Assembly: GCA_958450325.1 (NCBI GenBank)
Contig: OY288239.1
Span: 55,881,049 to 55,945,048, forward strand
Source: Agrostemma githago
Lineage: Eukaryota; Streptophyta; Magnoliopsida; Caryophyllales; Caryophyllaceae
Length of the DNA: 64,000 nucleotides
Reading direction: 5' to 3'
The translations under genes were made by a program, and so were the position numbers. This document shows, one piece after another, positions 1 through 10,559 of the stretch. The first letter of the stretch is position 1; the number at the start of each line of letters is the position of its first letter. Under the pieces are notes generated by a model. The model did no database searches and was not told the DNA's origin. It worked only from the letters and a program-made list of their open reading frames with translations.

Positions 1-141
1 AACGGGCCCGAACTCCCACAAAGTTCGGTGGCGACTCCACTTCGATTTAAATTTCAATTCAATCCATTCTCATATAGAGATTCATTCGCCTCCCCAAACC
101 CGCACGTGGCCGCGTCGGGGTGGACCTATGTCATGTCCACA
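1..141 (+). mobile_element. 3' end of a Tat/Ogre-like LTR (cut by window edge)
   Basis: The sequence matches the last part of the LTRs ending at 35728 and 60145: the same 'aagttcggtgg' stretch, the same 'cccgcacgtggccgcgtc' stretch and the same terminus TGTCCACA. It ends in CA at 141 and is followed directly by protease-type coding sequence of a different gypsy element, so it is probably the right end of a solo LTR or element inserted there. The left end and its TSD lie outside the window; the predicted right-hand TSD would be ggtag (142-146). Confidence 0.8.
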
Positions 142-522
142 GGTAGGATCGCCTTTGAGCTAGGTGACGAGAAGCTCGTGTTTGACCTTCAAGGCAATAC
201 CTCGCCTACACATGAAGAATCGTGTAATATGATCCACGCCATGAAAGACATCGATCTAGGGGGTGATTCGGGTGAAAGCTTGAAAGTCTACTTGGGTGAG
301 TTTGAAGATGATGATTCCGAGCTTGGGGCGGATGAATGTCCATATCATGAGATTGAAGACAAGTCGGTTAGCAACAAGAAGGTTGAGCCTCCCTTGAAGC
401 CTTGTGATGATGAAATGAAGTTTGGGTATATACCGAAGGATCGAAAGTACAAGTTCAAGCCATTGAACTTAGTTGATCGGGATACCCCGGGAACTTCTAG
501 GCAAAGTTGTGAGGAACCTTAA
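142..522 (+). pseudogene. Ty3/gypsy aspartic-protease C-terminal fragment (Athila-type)
   Basis: An open frame continues from the LTR junction to a stop at 520-522. It begins GRIAFELGDEKLVFDLQG, which resembles the end of the retropepsin region in Athila-like polyproteins, where 'GRA-ID---G-L-L-V-DE-V-F-' follows the LGRPFL motif. An acidic linker follows. No catalytic D-S/T-G and no reverse transcriptase is present here, so this is a fragment truncated at its left by the LTR insertion. The assignment rests on remembered family motifs and is moderate. Confidence 0.55.
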
Positions 523-973
523 AGTGTGGATTGGTACTCCACAAGCTTGATTGAAGATTTCTCTCGAGCCTTTGACTTGTTACTCCATGCTCTTGATGGC
601 GATGGAGTTATTTGTGAGGTTGTTGAAAAATGAATGAAGAACCCACCACCCTTGGTTTGACGGAGTTCCAAAAGAACCGTCCCTTTGTATATAACTCTTT
701 CTTATTCTTTTGTGTTTTGTGGAATTCTTGTAATTTGGTATTTTGATGAGCGATGTGAGGGAGGAAATTTGATGATGTTTACTGAGCATATTTGATAGGT
801 TGTTAGTGAAGATAAAGTTTCGAGGAGAGTAGTTGATGATAGAAGCTTGGATTTGGGCATGGGAGTCGGTTTTTGAAGATTTTGACAAGCTTTTGGGGAC
901 GAGATTTTAGATCTCGATGTATTGGTGGCCTTGTGGGTGAAGCTATCAAGGAAATGAAGGGTTAAAAGACTCA

Positions 974-1094
974 TCCCGACCGGGAAGGATGTCATCCCGA
1001 TCGGGATTAGTGTGCTGAAAAATGGGTTCTCTGGAGTGTGATCCCGACCGGGATCAAGTTCGTCCCGACCGGGAAGGAGCCTTTCCGACCGGGA
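974..1094. promoter_or_regulatory. Paired TCCCGAYCGGGA palindromes
   Basis: Copies start at 974, 995, 1042, 1063 and 1083 (the last begins ttccg). Spacing within pairs is 21 and 21 nt and between the first two pairs 68 nt, nearly the geometry of the CACTCGATCGAGTG modules elsewhere in the window. A TATA-like sequence follows about 55 bp downstream. A promoter-control role is an inference. Confidence 0.5.
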
Positions 1095-2811
1095 TGGTGC
1101 CCAGCTCCTCCTTTTGCCTCTTCTTCGACATTTGAGCCCACCCAACCACTTTATACCCCCTCCCAACCTCTCTACCTACCCTTGCAACTATCTATGACCC
1201 ATATACTTCATATATACATCCCCACCTCATCTTCTCTTTACGATATACCGAGTTTCACATCAACTCCCACCTTATTATACCATTGAAAGCCTAGTACTTC
1301 AACCATGTGACCATATTGAGAACGAAGAGGAATAACAATGAAGAAAACAAGTAATGTGCCGATATCGAACATTGAGACGAAGGAGACTTTTGAGTTGCTA
1401 ACCGGTTGGTAAGGCGACTCTCCTTTCTTTTCCGTCTTTTATGGCTTGTCTCCCTTTGTGTGTTCCCCTTCCCCCTTATCATCTTTGTGTCATGGTGGCC
1501 CTCGAGGCCTTTGGTAGTATTGCTCCCGACTCTCGATGACGTGACTACATCAAGAGTCATTTCAAAAATCCAAATCTACAAGTCCTTTCACTTTTTCTTT
1601 ATTTTATTTTCTTCTTGGTAGGATTTATTCGGATTTAAGCGGAATCCGGGCTAGGTGAATTGATTACACCTAGCCCTCCCCTCCCATTTCCTTTTATTTT
1701 CCTTCTTTTTATTTCTTCCCCCTTCCATATCTTTTCTTGTCTCGGCCCTTGGTGACTTGACTACACCCCGGCCGGACGCATTCTATCTTTTCTTCGCTTT
1801 TCTTTTTGATTTTTAGTTTTATTTACGTAGTTTCTTTTCTTTTTAGTGTCTCTGCACACTACCGATCGAGCATGAGGACATTGCTCGGTTTAAGTGTGGG
1901 GGGAGCGATATCATAGCCTAGTTAGTTTTATTTTCGTAGTTTTTTTCGAAAAATCTTAAAAACCCCTAAAAATTTGAAAATTTTCATAAAATTCAAAAAG
2001 ATTTTCTTTTGTGTCTTTTCCTTTTGTGTCGTTGTGTCGTTATTTGTTGTGTTGTGTGTGTTTTGCCTCCCTTTTCCTTGTAGGTAGCTTAATCACCGCT
2101 AACTTTGGAGGGCTTTCAAGACATCCGGTAACATCTTTTTATCCCTTTTTCCTCTTTGTCTCTTGTGGAGCTTGGAGGAGATTTTGTGATGACGTGTGCT
2201 CGGGTGGAGCTTTGTAGAGTTTGTGGTTGATTCGGTTGCTTATGTGGACGTTTCGAGGTGGTGTTTGTTTTCGTTGTGTGTTTTCTTTCCTTTCTTTCAT
2301 TTTGTTTTGTTTTATCTTGTTTCGTTTCATTTTCTTTTGTCTTTGTTTTGTGTTGTGTGGTTTGTGTCTAGTGTAGGAAAAAGGTTTTCGAAAACCCGGT
2401 TTTGAGACTAGTGAGCAAGTGTTTACTTTCCCTTTCTAGTAGTATGCATCGAGTCTTGGACTTTAGTCTAGTAGAATGACCCTAAATCAATAATTTCGTT
2501 GGTCCTTTACCTTGAGTCCACCTAGTCTACTAGGGATTTACTACGGGATTTGCATTTTGACCACTATGTCCACCCACGGAGTGAAAAGGCCTTGGTTGCC
2601 GAGTCCCGTCTCTTAGGTGACCGTGTTCGAAATTGTTTGATTAGTCCAAGTTTTCCACCTTTTTGTGGGTTTGAAGGGAAGGACGCTCCCCGAATCACCC
2701 ATTTCCCTACCTCCTACACATTTCCACAAATAAGTTGCAAATTGTTGAAATTCTTACTTGGTTGCAAGAAATGCCTACAAAACATGATTCATCAAAAGGG
2801 GTAGCCAAGTC

Positions 2812-2935
2812 AAAAGAAAGAAAGAAAAAGAAAAAGAAAGAAAGAAAAGAAAGAAGAAAAAGAAAAGGCCCAACAATCAAAAAGAAAATACAAAAGAAGA
2901 AAAAGAAATGGCATAGCAACTCAAAAGCCAAATGA
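2812..2935. repeat. Purine-rich (AAAG)n low-complexity tract
   Basis: Near-continuous A/G sequence made of aaag, aaaag and agaaa units inside the gypsy 3' region. It yields a lysine-rich spurious ORF on + and a phenylalanine-rich one on -. Confidence 0.85.
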
Positions 2936-3675
2936 AAAAGAAAAATGCCAAAAGAAAACCATCTCACAAAAATATTCTCACCCTCTCAAAAATAAGCCTT
3001 TTTCCGATCGTTACCGTGAAGAGCCTACCAAAGGACCGAGTCCCTAGGAAGAATGATAGCGGTAATGATCGGTCTTCCCTCATTTTGCAACCTTATCCAC
3101 CTTTTTACTTGGACTAGTTGGGCGATTTTGGGCATGGGACGACCCTCTTGGCTCATCGCTAAAGGGGGCGGGGCTTCACTTACCTACAGTGTCGACTAAC
3201 TCCGTGGTTTATCCTTTTTCCATCCCGCCAATCGTCCCGTGGTACGTTCTTAGAAGGTTAGGAGGAACCTAGATAAGTTACCAACGTTTTTGTTGCTTTG
3301 TCGTCATACTATTAGGGTTTTGTCCATTTCGATTTGTATTGCTAGCTTGAGAACGTTGTCACTTGCCTTGAGTCCCTAACCGGTGTCTCTTTCACCGCTT
3401 TATGGAGGGAAGCGGTATTTATTTCTTCTTGGATGCAACTGATTGCTCGTTTGTTTGTATGTTTGTTTATTTGTGTGTTTTTGTGTTCGGTGGCATCCAC
3501 AGTTTTGTCGCAAGACCTCACTTGCCTTGCGGAGAACACTTTTCCTCTAAGTGTTCTTGCGTGAGTTGAAAGGGCGTAGGGTGCGCTAATACCCGCACGG
3601 TTAGTAGTCTAGTTTCTTTTAGTTTTTAGTTGGTTTGTGCTTACTCGGGGGCGAGTAAGGGTTAAGTGTGGTATT

Positions 3676-4488
3676 TGATTATTTGTGTGTAATAGGATGG
3701 TTTGACCTTCTTGGAACCGCACTATTTGATTTAATAGGACGTCGACCTAAAGGACGGTTCCTTATCCAACCATCCTCTTTAATCTAATTTGTAGTAGTGT
3801 TAGTTTGATTATGTGTGAGTAGACTCTTGTGGGGTTAGTAGGGGGATTAAGTGTGGATTATGGGTGATTAGGGTTTGATTGAGGGTAAAGGTGGATTCTT
3901 TGTTACTAGTCACATGTTGAGCACACCATGTGTTTGTTGAATTGCTTGTTTGAGTAGAATTGGCCATCCTTCTCACGCTAGTCTTCCTCTTCTCATTGTG
4001 TGGTTGATTTGTGATTGAATCCTTGTGTATTGGGTAGCATCTTGCATGAGTATTCGGGTCTTGTCTTTGACGCGAGAGCGCGGACCGACCTTAGTAACTA
4101 GGTGAAGCCTACACCCTCGATTTCCTAACTGTCCTACTACACTTATGAACCCAAACTAACCCTACCTTTTCCCAATTTGATTTCTCCATCTTGTTAGCAA
4201 TCTCTTATCTAGTTAGTTGATTGTTTTAGCTCTAGTTGTTTCATTTAGTCATGTTATACTTAGTTCTTTGATAGTCTAGTTTCATTCTCTCCCATTCATC
4301 ATAGTTAATCGATTCTTGTTAGTTTGTCCCCCTTTGTGTTGTGTTGGTGACTTAGTCTTGTTTTTGAGTCGACTCTAGTCTAGACACCTAATACCGTCCC
4401 CGTGGACTCGACCCGACTTACCCTAGCTATCTGTTAGGTCTAGTTGGATTCATTTGGTGGCGGGACCCACGGGAAGTCCTTACCATCA
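3676..4488 (+). mobile_element. 3' LTR of the first gypsy element (813 bp)
   Basis: The LTR starts TGATTATT right after a polypurine-like 'gttaagtgtgg' and ends ACCATCA, giving TGAT...ATCA inverted termini. Near its 3' end is 'ccccgtggactcgacccgacttaccctagcta', the phrase also seen near the ends of the LTRs at 8470 and 37650. The 5 bp after it are gtgga; the matching left TSD should lie outside the window. Boundaries are inferred from termini only. Confidence 0.6.
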
Positions 4489-6779
4489 GTGGACTTCAAG
4501 TCCATGAGCTCATTTTTAACCATAGATTGTATGTCAGCAATCGAAATGGACTTTTATACAAGATCCCTATTATAGGGCCGCGCGCAAATATTATTCGGTT
4601 CAAAGAATTAATATATCGATATAATTTCTTATCATCTATCAGTACTGATTAATGATATCTGAATCTGAATATATGTGGTACCAATCTTTTCATATAGGCC
4701 ATCTATTATCATCAGATATCTATGTCACTTCGGGACATTCAATTTCATTACTCTTTACGAGTATCAACTGCACATGCTTGCTTTTTTCTTATAACAAATT
4801 AACCGAATATGATCCTCACACTATATCATGTGTAATTATTGAAATTTTGGGAAGAATCTCAATGTTCATTACATCCACTATTCATAACTGATCAATAGCT
4901 CGCTACACCACAAGGAGGTGATTCTGTCTATAGTCAAATCATAAATTTCAATGTATAACATATTTGCTAAGATAAGGTAATCAAGCTGATATATCAATAT
5001 ACATCATCATAACCAGATGATCAAATCATCATTCATATATCATGAACCTCTAATTGATATATTTCATATTAAAAAACAACTCTTTGAATTTCATGTTCAG
5101 TTGCATCAACATTATTTGTTTGTTTTTACTAGCTTGTCCTTATCAATCTCCCCCTAAGGTGGTAAAAACTATCATTACTTGATAGATTTAAAGGGCAATA
5201 TCCATCTTAGAATCTGTCTCATATTTCATGGACTTTATCAACTGATTCTTTTCAATAGAATAATATATTTGGGAGCTTAACTTAGGTTGGTTTTCCACAT
5301 GCTAAATTAAAATTGCTCAATCAAGAGATCACCATGTTCACATAATATTTACATTGTGAATTCTAATTACATGAACTACTCGTAAAATTCCGTGTGACTA
5401 CAGCTCACATAATTAAAGCCTTAAAGGTCAACCGGATATGGACGTTCATTCATTATCCTACTCCGAGTAGTATTTAGATCTCCAACATTTCATATACTCA
5501 AAATCTCAGTGTATTGTCTTGCCTTGAATATAATTTTAATGATACACTAGAGAGTTTCAACACGTCATTGCATTTCTTTTAAGATAAACTTCAAGTTTAT
5601 CGAGACGGGTGTAACAAGAACCCGAATGGCCTCAATTTGTCACATCTTTAATATTTTTGTGTCAACTTTACCAGTTGGCCGAATCTCATTTTGCTAAACT
5701 TTTGTTTAGCTACATTCTATCATATGTGCACCATAATTTTCTCATATGGCCATACCAAAGGATAGATGTGACATGACACAACTGGTGTCTAATATAATAG
5801 GCAAGATCCGTCAATATTCTTTCCCGAAATATGACTATATTACTCTTAGAGTAATTCAATTTCATATGATAATAACTGTAAATTGATCATTCATCAATTG
5901 ATCATTTATTTCACCATATAAATGCATGGTCGCATTATCACATTGTCTTGACAAGATATTGTGATCATTACTATACCATTTTCAGTAAAATATCAGTGTT
6001 TTAAAATATTCACATCATTAAAATATTCACCTCCTTACACTTAGTCAGTGCATGTGACATAATTTTCATTACTTAATTACTATTTTATTCGATGTCATAT
6101 TCGTTTCACGAATTAATGGTCGTTAATCGGATATTTTATTTGTGTCATATCCATTACCAAGAATAATGACTAGTAATCAATTGTACGAGACTCGTGATTT
6201 TAATATCGCATTACTTTTACTCAACCACGACATGCGGATACGAGACATCATACACATGATTTCTTTAAGTCATGATTTGTATGAAAAAATAAATATACGA
6301 GTATTTCATCATCAAAATATGATCAATATACCATTTGCTTCAGAAAATGGTTTACATTACTTTGATATGTATATCAACTTTTAAAAGTATCTCATACTTT
6401 CCAAGTATTTATGAATAAACATCAAAATTTATTCTTAATTTCTTTATACTAAAAATAATATTTGCTACACGCAAAGCGAAAAATTGTAAAACACGTGAAC
6501 TTCACGTCATGGTTTCAATATTTGTCAACACTCAACACTATGAATTTCCCGTCATAGGTTCAGTTTACGTAAGCACTATGAATTTCAGGCCATAGTGTGC
6601 GATTATAACTCATATATCATTTTGCTTTCTCTCGTATCGAACTTCACGTATATGAGTGTCATATGATCTTAATGAGATATTTACTTTCAATCAACGAAGT
6701 TGGCTCAATTAAGGCCGCAATATCAGGCTTAATACTATGATCTCGACCTGCTCTTTGGGCACGATCTTATCAGATGTCG
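4489..6779. other. AT-rich decayed repeat, no gene recognised (left half)
   Basis: I find no coding exon or complete element. The short ORFs at 4652-4891 and 6142-6384 have no recognisable motif. The text reads as long-decayed transposon sequence and continues at 8575 after removing the solo LTR at 6785-8569. The reverse strand near 4487-4560 can be read as a short open stretch (IADIQSMVKNEL) that may be a remnant of a polyprotein, but this is weak. Confidence 0.4.
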
Positions 6780-8574
6780 CATTCTGTTGTGTGCCAAATT
6801 TGGACCGTTTTTCCTCTCATTTAGACCCATTTTTCCTCCGTTTTGCGAGACTAGAGTGCGATTATCGCCGTATTTTAAGTAATTCTCGCATTAGCGTCTC
6901 TCTTTTGCATTTTACGTGTTTTTGGTAGTTTTCTGTCCATTTTGATAGGATTTTCGACCGAAAACGTGTGTGAGCTTCTACGAGCTTGAGAGAGATACGG
7001 TCCAAAGAGCGAAGCACACAACTAAAAGTTAGAGTAATCCAATTGATCGACGAAGAAAAAGACCGGAAAAGAGGAGAAACACCACCGGGTGAAGTTTCGC
7101 CCGGTGATGGTGAGTCATCACCGGGCGAAGTTTCGCCCGATGACATTTTCCACCTCCCCGAAGATTTTCATGGCACTCACGACCGGGCGAAACGACCGGG
7201 TGAAATTTCGCCCTATGGAGAAACCGGGCCGAAATCGCATTTTGAGAAGAAAATCTCACCGGGTGAAATTTCACCCGGTGGGATTATTATGTCGAGTTGC
7301 GGGGTGAAGTTTCACCCCATGAAGATGCAAAGGGTGAAGGTCTAGCTTAAAGAAGAGGAATTGGATTATGGGCCTTAAACTTGTGTGACCCATTAAGGAA
7401 CACTATAAATACTTAACCTAGGGTTTTGTGCCTCCTTGAGCCTTGAGTGTGCCTTGGGTGAGCCCTTAGGAATAGGAATAGTTTAGAGGATTTCTAAAGT
7501 AGTTTAGAGGATTTCTAGTAAGTAGTAGTAGATTGTAGCAAACTCTCTAGTAAAATCTCTCAAAAACAATTATTAGATCTACTTAGTATTAGTATAATTA
7601 CTCTATAATTAGTAGACAAGTCTCCATCTTTGTTAAAGATTCAAGGGTTTTGCAAGGGTTTATGTGACAAGACTCTTGTTTTATTTCTTGAAGATTCATA
7701 TTTCTTTTATTGAAGATTGAAGATTTATGCATAATTAGTGACAAATTCTTGTATATTTCTCCCAAGATTCAATCTTTTATGTTATCTTCATCTTCCTTCT
7801 TAGTTTCCTCCATAGTGGTAAATTCTTTCCTCTCCCTTCTCTCCATTAGTTAGTTTATGTTTTTCTCTCATTGTTAGCTTCTCTTTAGATTGTGTGTTAG
7901 TTAATCTCTCTCCTTAGTGTTAATTGTTAGTGTAGTTGTTATGCCTGCTTTAGACAAATTCTCCTTAGTTAGTGTTTTGTTGTTAATCATCATGACTAGT
8001 GAGTAGATTTTCTTGTTGGGGAATTAGGGAGGAGGATTTGGATTATTTGATTCAAGGGATGTTGGTGGGTTGTTTACTTGTTGATTATCAATTTTAAGGT
8101 TCTTGTGTCTTTGTTGACCTAGACTGCAGCTAGATTGACCTTGACTCATTTCTATCAATATGGGGAAACTCGGGGTAGAAATTACTTTAATTTGAGACTT
8201 ACCCTTTCGTCGCGAAAGCGGGTTTAGGTAGGTTGGGTGAAGAAATCGAAAGGTGGCACTCTCCCTTTTCGACATTGTAACTAAAACTCGATCCCGAGAC
8301 TCTAAAGACCCCATTTTTGAATCCCGAATCTCCCCAACACCTTTCCTATTATTGTTCCTAGCCTTAGTAGTGTAGTTCGCTAGCCTTAGTTCGACTCCTC
8401 TCATCCCAAAACCCCCGTCTCAATCCCAATCACGATTAAACTCTAGACTTGACCAATATCGCTTAACCCATCTCCCTGTGGATCGATCCCGACCTACCAT
8501 TACTACACTAGTTAGGTTAGTCGGAGTTATAAATATTGTTTGCATGCGTGTCAGCGACAGCGCGCATCACATTC
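6780..8574 (+). mobile_element. Solo LTR of a gypsy family, with CATTC TSD
   Basis: The LTR runs 6785-8569, from TGTTGTGTGCC to GCGCATCA, and is flanked by a perfect 5-bp duplication CATTC (6780-6784 and 8570-8574). It holds an array of 24-bp palindromes (7083-7321), a TATA box 'actataaatac' at about 7400, and the 'ctgtggatcgatcccgacct' phrase near its 3' end. No internal domain is present, so it is a solo LTR left by LTR-LTR recombination. Its small ORFs (6986-7345 and others) arise from the palindromes. Confidence 0.85.
7083..7321. promoter_or_regulatory. Array of 24-bp palindromes upstream of LTR TATA box
   Basis: Copies of a 24-mer with half-site CACCGGGTGAAA start at 7083, 7119, 7194, 7257 and 7298; the one at 7257-7280 is a perfect palindrome. 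A weaker half-copy lies at about 7182 and another at about 7222. The TATA box at about 7400 lies some 80 bp after the last copy. Position in U3 suggests binding of a dimeric factor or a hairpin role (inference). Confidence 0.6.
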
Positions 8575-10068
8575 ATCTCATGGAATGGACTCAGCCAACC
8601 AAAAGAGATTCTTCGTCTTTCAATATTAATTATACCCCGTATTATTCTGTTCAACTCCGGGTGAACACGAATTAATCCAGAGGATTTCTCATAACCTCTC
8701 TTCACCATGTATTGCCTTCAGGACAATAATAAGTGGTATTAAACACAATATAATTTCATGTACTTTCTCCCCACATAATTTTAAATTTCAATTTGAAATT
8801 GATATGAAAATAGTACAATTTCATGTACTTTACTCACACGGAGTATAAACTTTTCAACTTCAACTTTAAAGTGATAATTATCTTGGTACAATTTCATGTA
8901 CGTACTCACACGGTGTATATTTTTCACGATACGATGCCTTTGAGGCTACCTTATTTCCGAGATATTGTATTTTTTGGGACAACTGTATTAGCATATTTAT
9001 CACCAAAAATAATTGTGTATACTTCAGGTATACAATCTTTTGTGGAATTGAACTTCTGTCCAAAATATTTGTCACCATACAAGATAACATTATTTCCACC
9101 GCTTATAGTTATAAATTAAATATCTTTGGAAAATTGGGTCCAAAATTACATGAGCTTTCATCATATGAATTTTTAACATTTAAATTGATTCATAGATGTA
9201 TACAATCTATATGACTAAATTAAATAATTAAATATTAGACAATCTTTCATCAAATGGTACATCGTATCCTTACAATTAAATAAGTATACACCTTCTATAA
9301 GAAGGTTAAGGATAGAAACACATCGTATCCTTAGGATTAAATAATTAAACAACTCTTATAAGGTTGAAAGATAGAAAACATCGTATCTTTACATGAACTC
9401 CTCGTATATTGGATTATTGCCTCGAATATACATTCATATATATGGTCTACAAGATCGATTTATCATACATATCTTCTACCAAAAGAAGAAAATCATAAAT
9501 TATGACCTCTTGTCATATCTTCCGCTTGATAATATCATCAAGATTATTAGTATAAACTAATCAAAAGTATTCGGGTCAATAAATTAAAATTTGACCAAAT
9601 TCATCATAAGAAACAAAGTAACTATAACCGTAAAATAATAGTATTATGAAATTAAATATAAAAAATAGAAATTAAAATTGATTGACTTACTCCTTAGGAT
9701 GTAGTATCAAGATCAAAATTAAATAAATTCTCAAGCATAATGATTGCGTACTGAAAATTAGGTTAATAGTGCATATATTAGGGTGGATAATAAATTAATG
9801 CATCTAGAACATCTACACATACGAAATAATACAATGCATCTTCTACAATGCAAACACGTATAGAACAATTCGATTGCTAATTGCTTGCACACGCATAAAA
9901 AGAAATTAGATTTGCATGAAGACATAATAAGTCTCTTCTCGGTTCCCATTAATGATTAAATTTATTCTAATTTCATGAATTTAATGCAAACTTGTGGACT
10001 AATGCAAATACGGTATTAATTAAAGAAGTAATGATATACAGAGTATTGGTATATAAAAACTAATCATG
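8575..10068. other. AT-rich decayed repeat, no gene recognised (right half)
   Basis: Continuation of the sequence interrupted by the solo LTR. It contains several approximate copies of 'acaatttcatgtactttctc' (about 8745-8910) and of 'acatcgtatccttacaatt' (about 9257-9395), so it has local repeat structure. No domain is recognisable in any frame. Confidence 0.4.
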
Positions 10069-10259
10069 TACTCCCTCCGTTCCAATAAATTGTTTGCCTA
10101 TTCCATATTGGGGTGTCTCAATGAATTGTTTGCCTTTCTATTTTATGAATGCCTTTTATGTGTAATTTGACTCTTGGCTCCAAATGTCACCTTCTAATTG
10201 GATCTCTTGCCCTTGGTGCTAAAAGCAAAGGCAAACAATTCATTGGAACGGAGGGAGTA
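10069..10259. mobile_element. Stowaway-type MITE
   Basis: A 187-bp element (10071-10257) with terminal inverted repeats CTCCCTCCGTTCCAAT / complement, flanked by TA on both sides. TIR sequence and TA duplication are the hallmarks of Stowaway (Tc1/mariner-related) MITEs. It is well preserved, hence probably fairly young. Confidence 0.9.
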
Positions 10260-10559
10260 TGGATATAATGAATCACCGCACCAAAAGAAGTCGGTTATCA
10301 TATAATTGACGCTCAGAAACTAATTACGAAGTGGATTATCATATGAAATTATGATACCTTTTACTCGTAAAGTTAACGTGTTGTGAAAGAAAGGGAGAAG
10401 AGAAATAGAGGGAGAGATAATAGAGACACAATAGAGAGAATAACGAGAGAGGTAGTTTATTCACCTCATCAAGGGGTATACATAATACGTGCTAGGGTCA
10501 CATTGTAATGGGCTACGAGGTCCAACGGACATCCACATGTAATCAATATATATATTTGA
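10260..10559. other. Non-coding spacer with GA-rich tract
   Basis: No gene or element terminus is recognisable. It includes a purine-rich stretch (about 10385-10455, 'gaaagggagaagagaaatag' and similar) and AT-rich flanks. Confidence 0.4.

Larger units (their letters stand above)
523..3675 (+). mobile_element. Non-coding interior of a gypsy element up to its polypurine tract
   Basis: No reverse transcriptase or integrase can be read in any frame, so the element is internally deleted or non-autonomous. Visible landmarks are five TCCCGAYCGGGA palindromes (974-1094), a TATA-like 'ctttataccc' near 1150 followed by a pyrimidine-rich leader, the phrase 'tttaagtgtggggggag' at about 1889, an (AAAG/AAAAG)n purine tract at about 2812-2935, and a second 'ggttaagtgtgg' at about 3660 directly before the LTR. 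Such 'aagtgtggggg' phrases are usual in 3' regions of Athila-related elements. Short ORFs here (for example lysine-rich 2735-2935) are low-complexity by-products. Confidence 0.55.

Noticed and set aside
2707..2967. F-rich ORF looking like membrane segments
   Set aside because: It is the complement of the AAAG tract.
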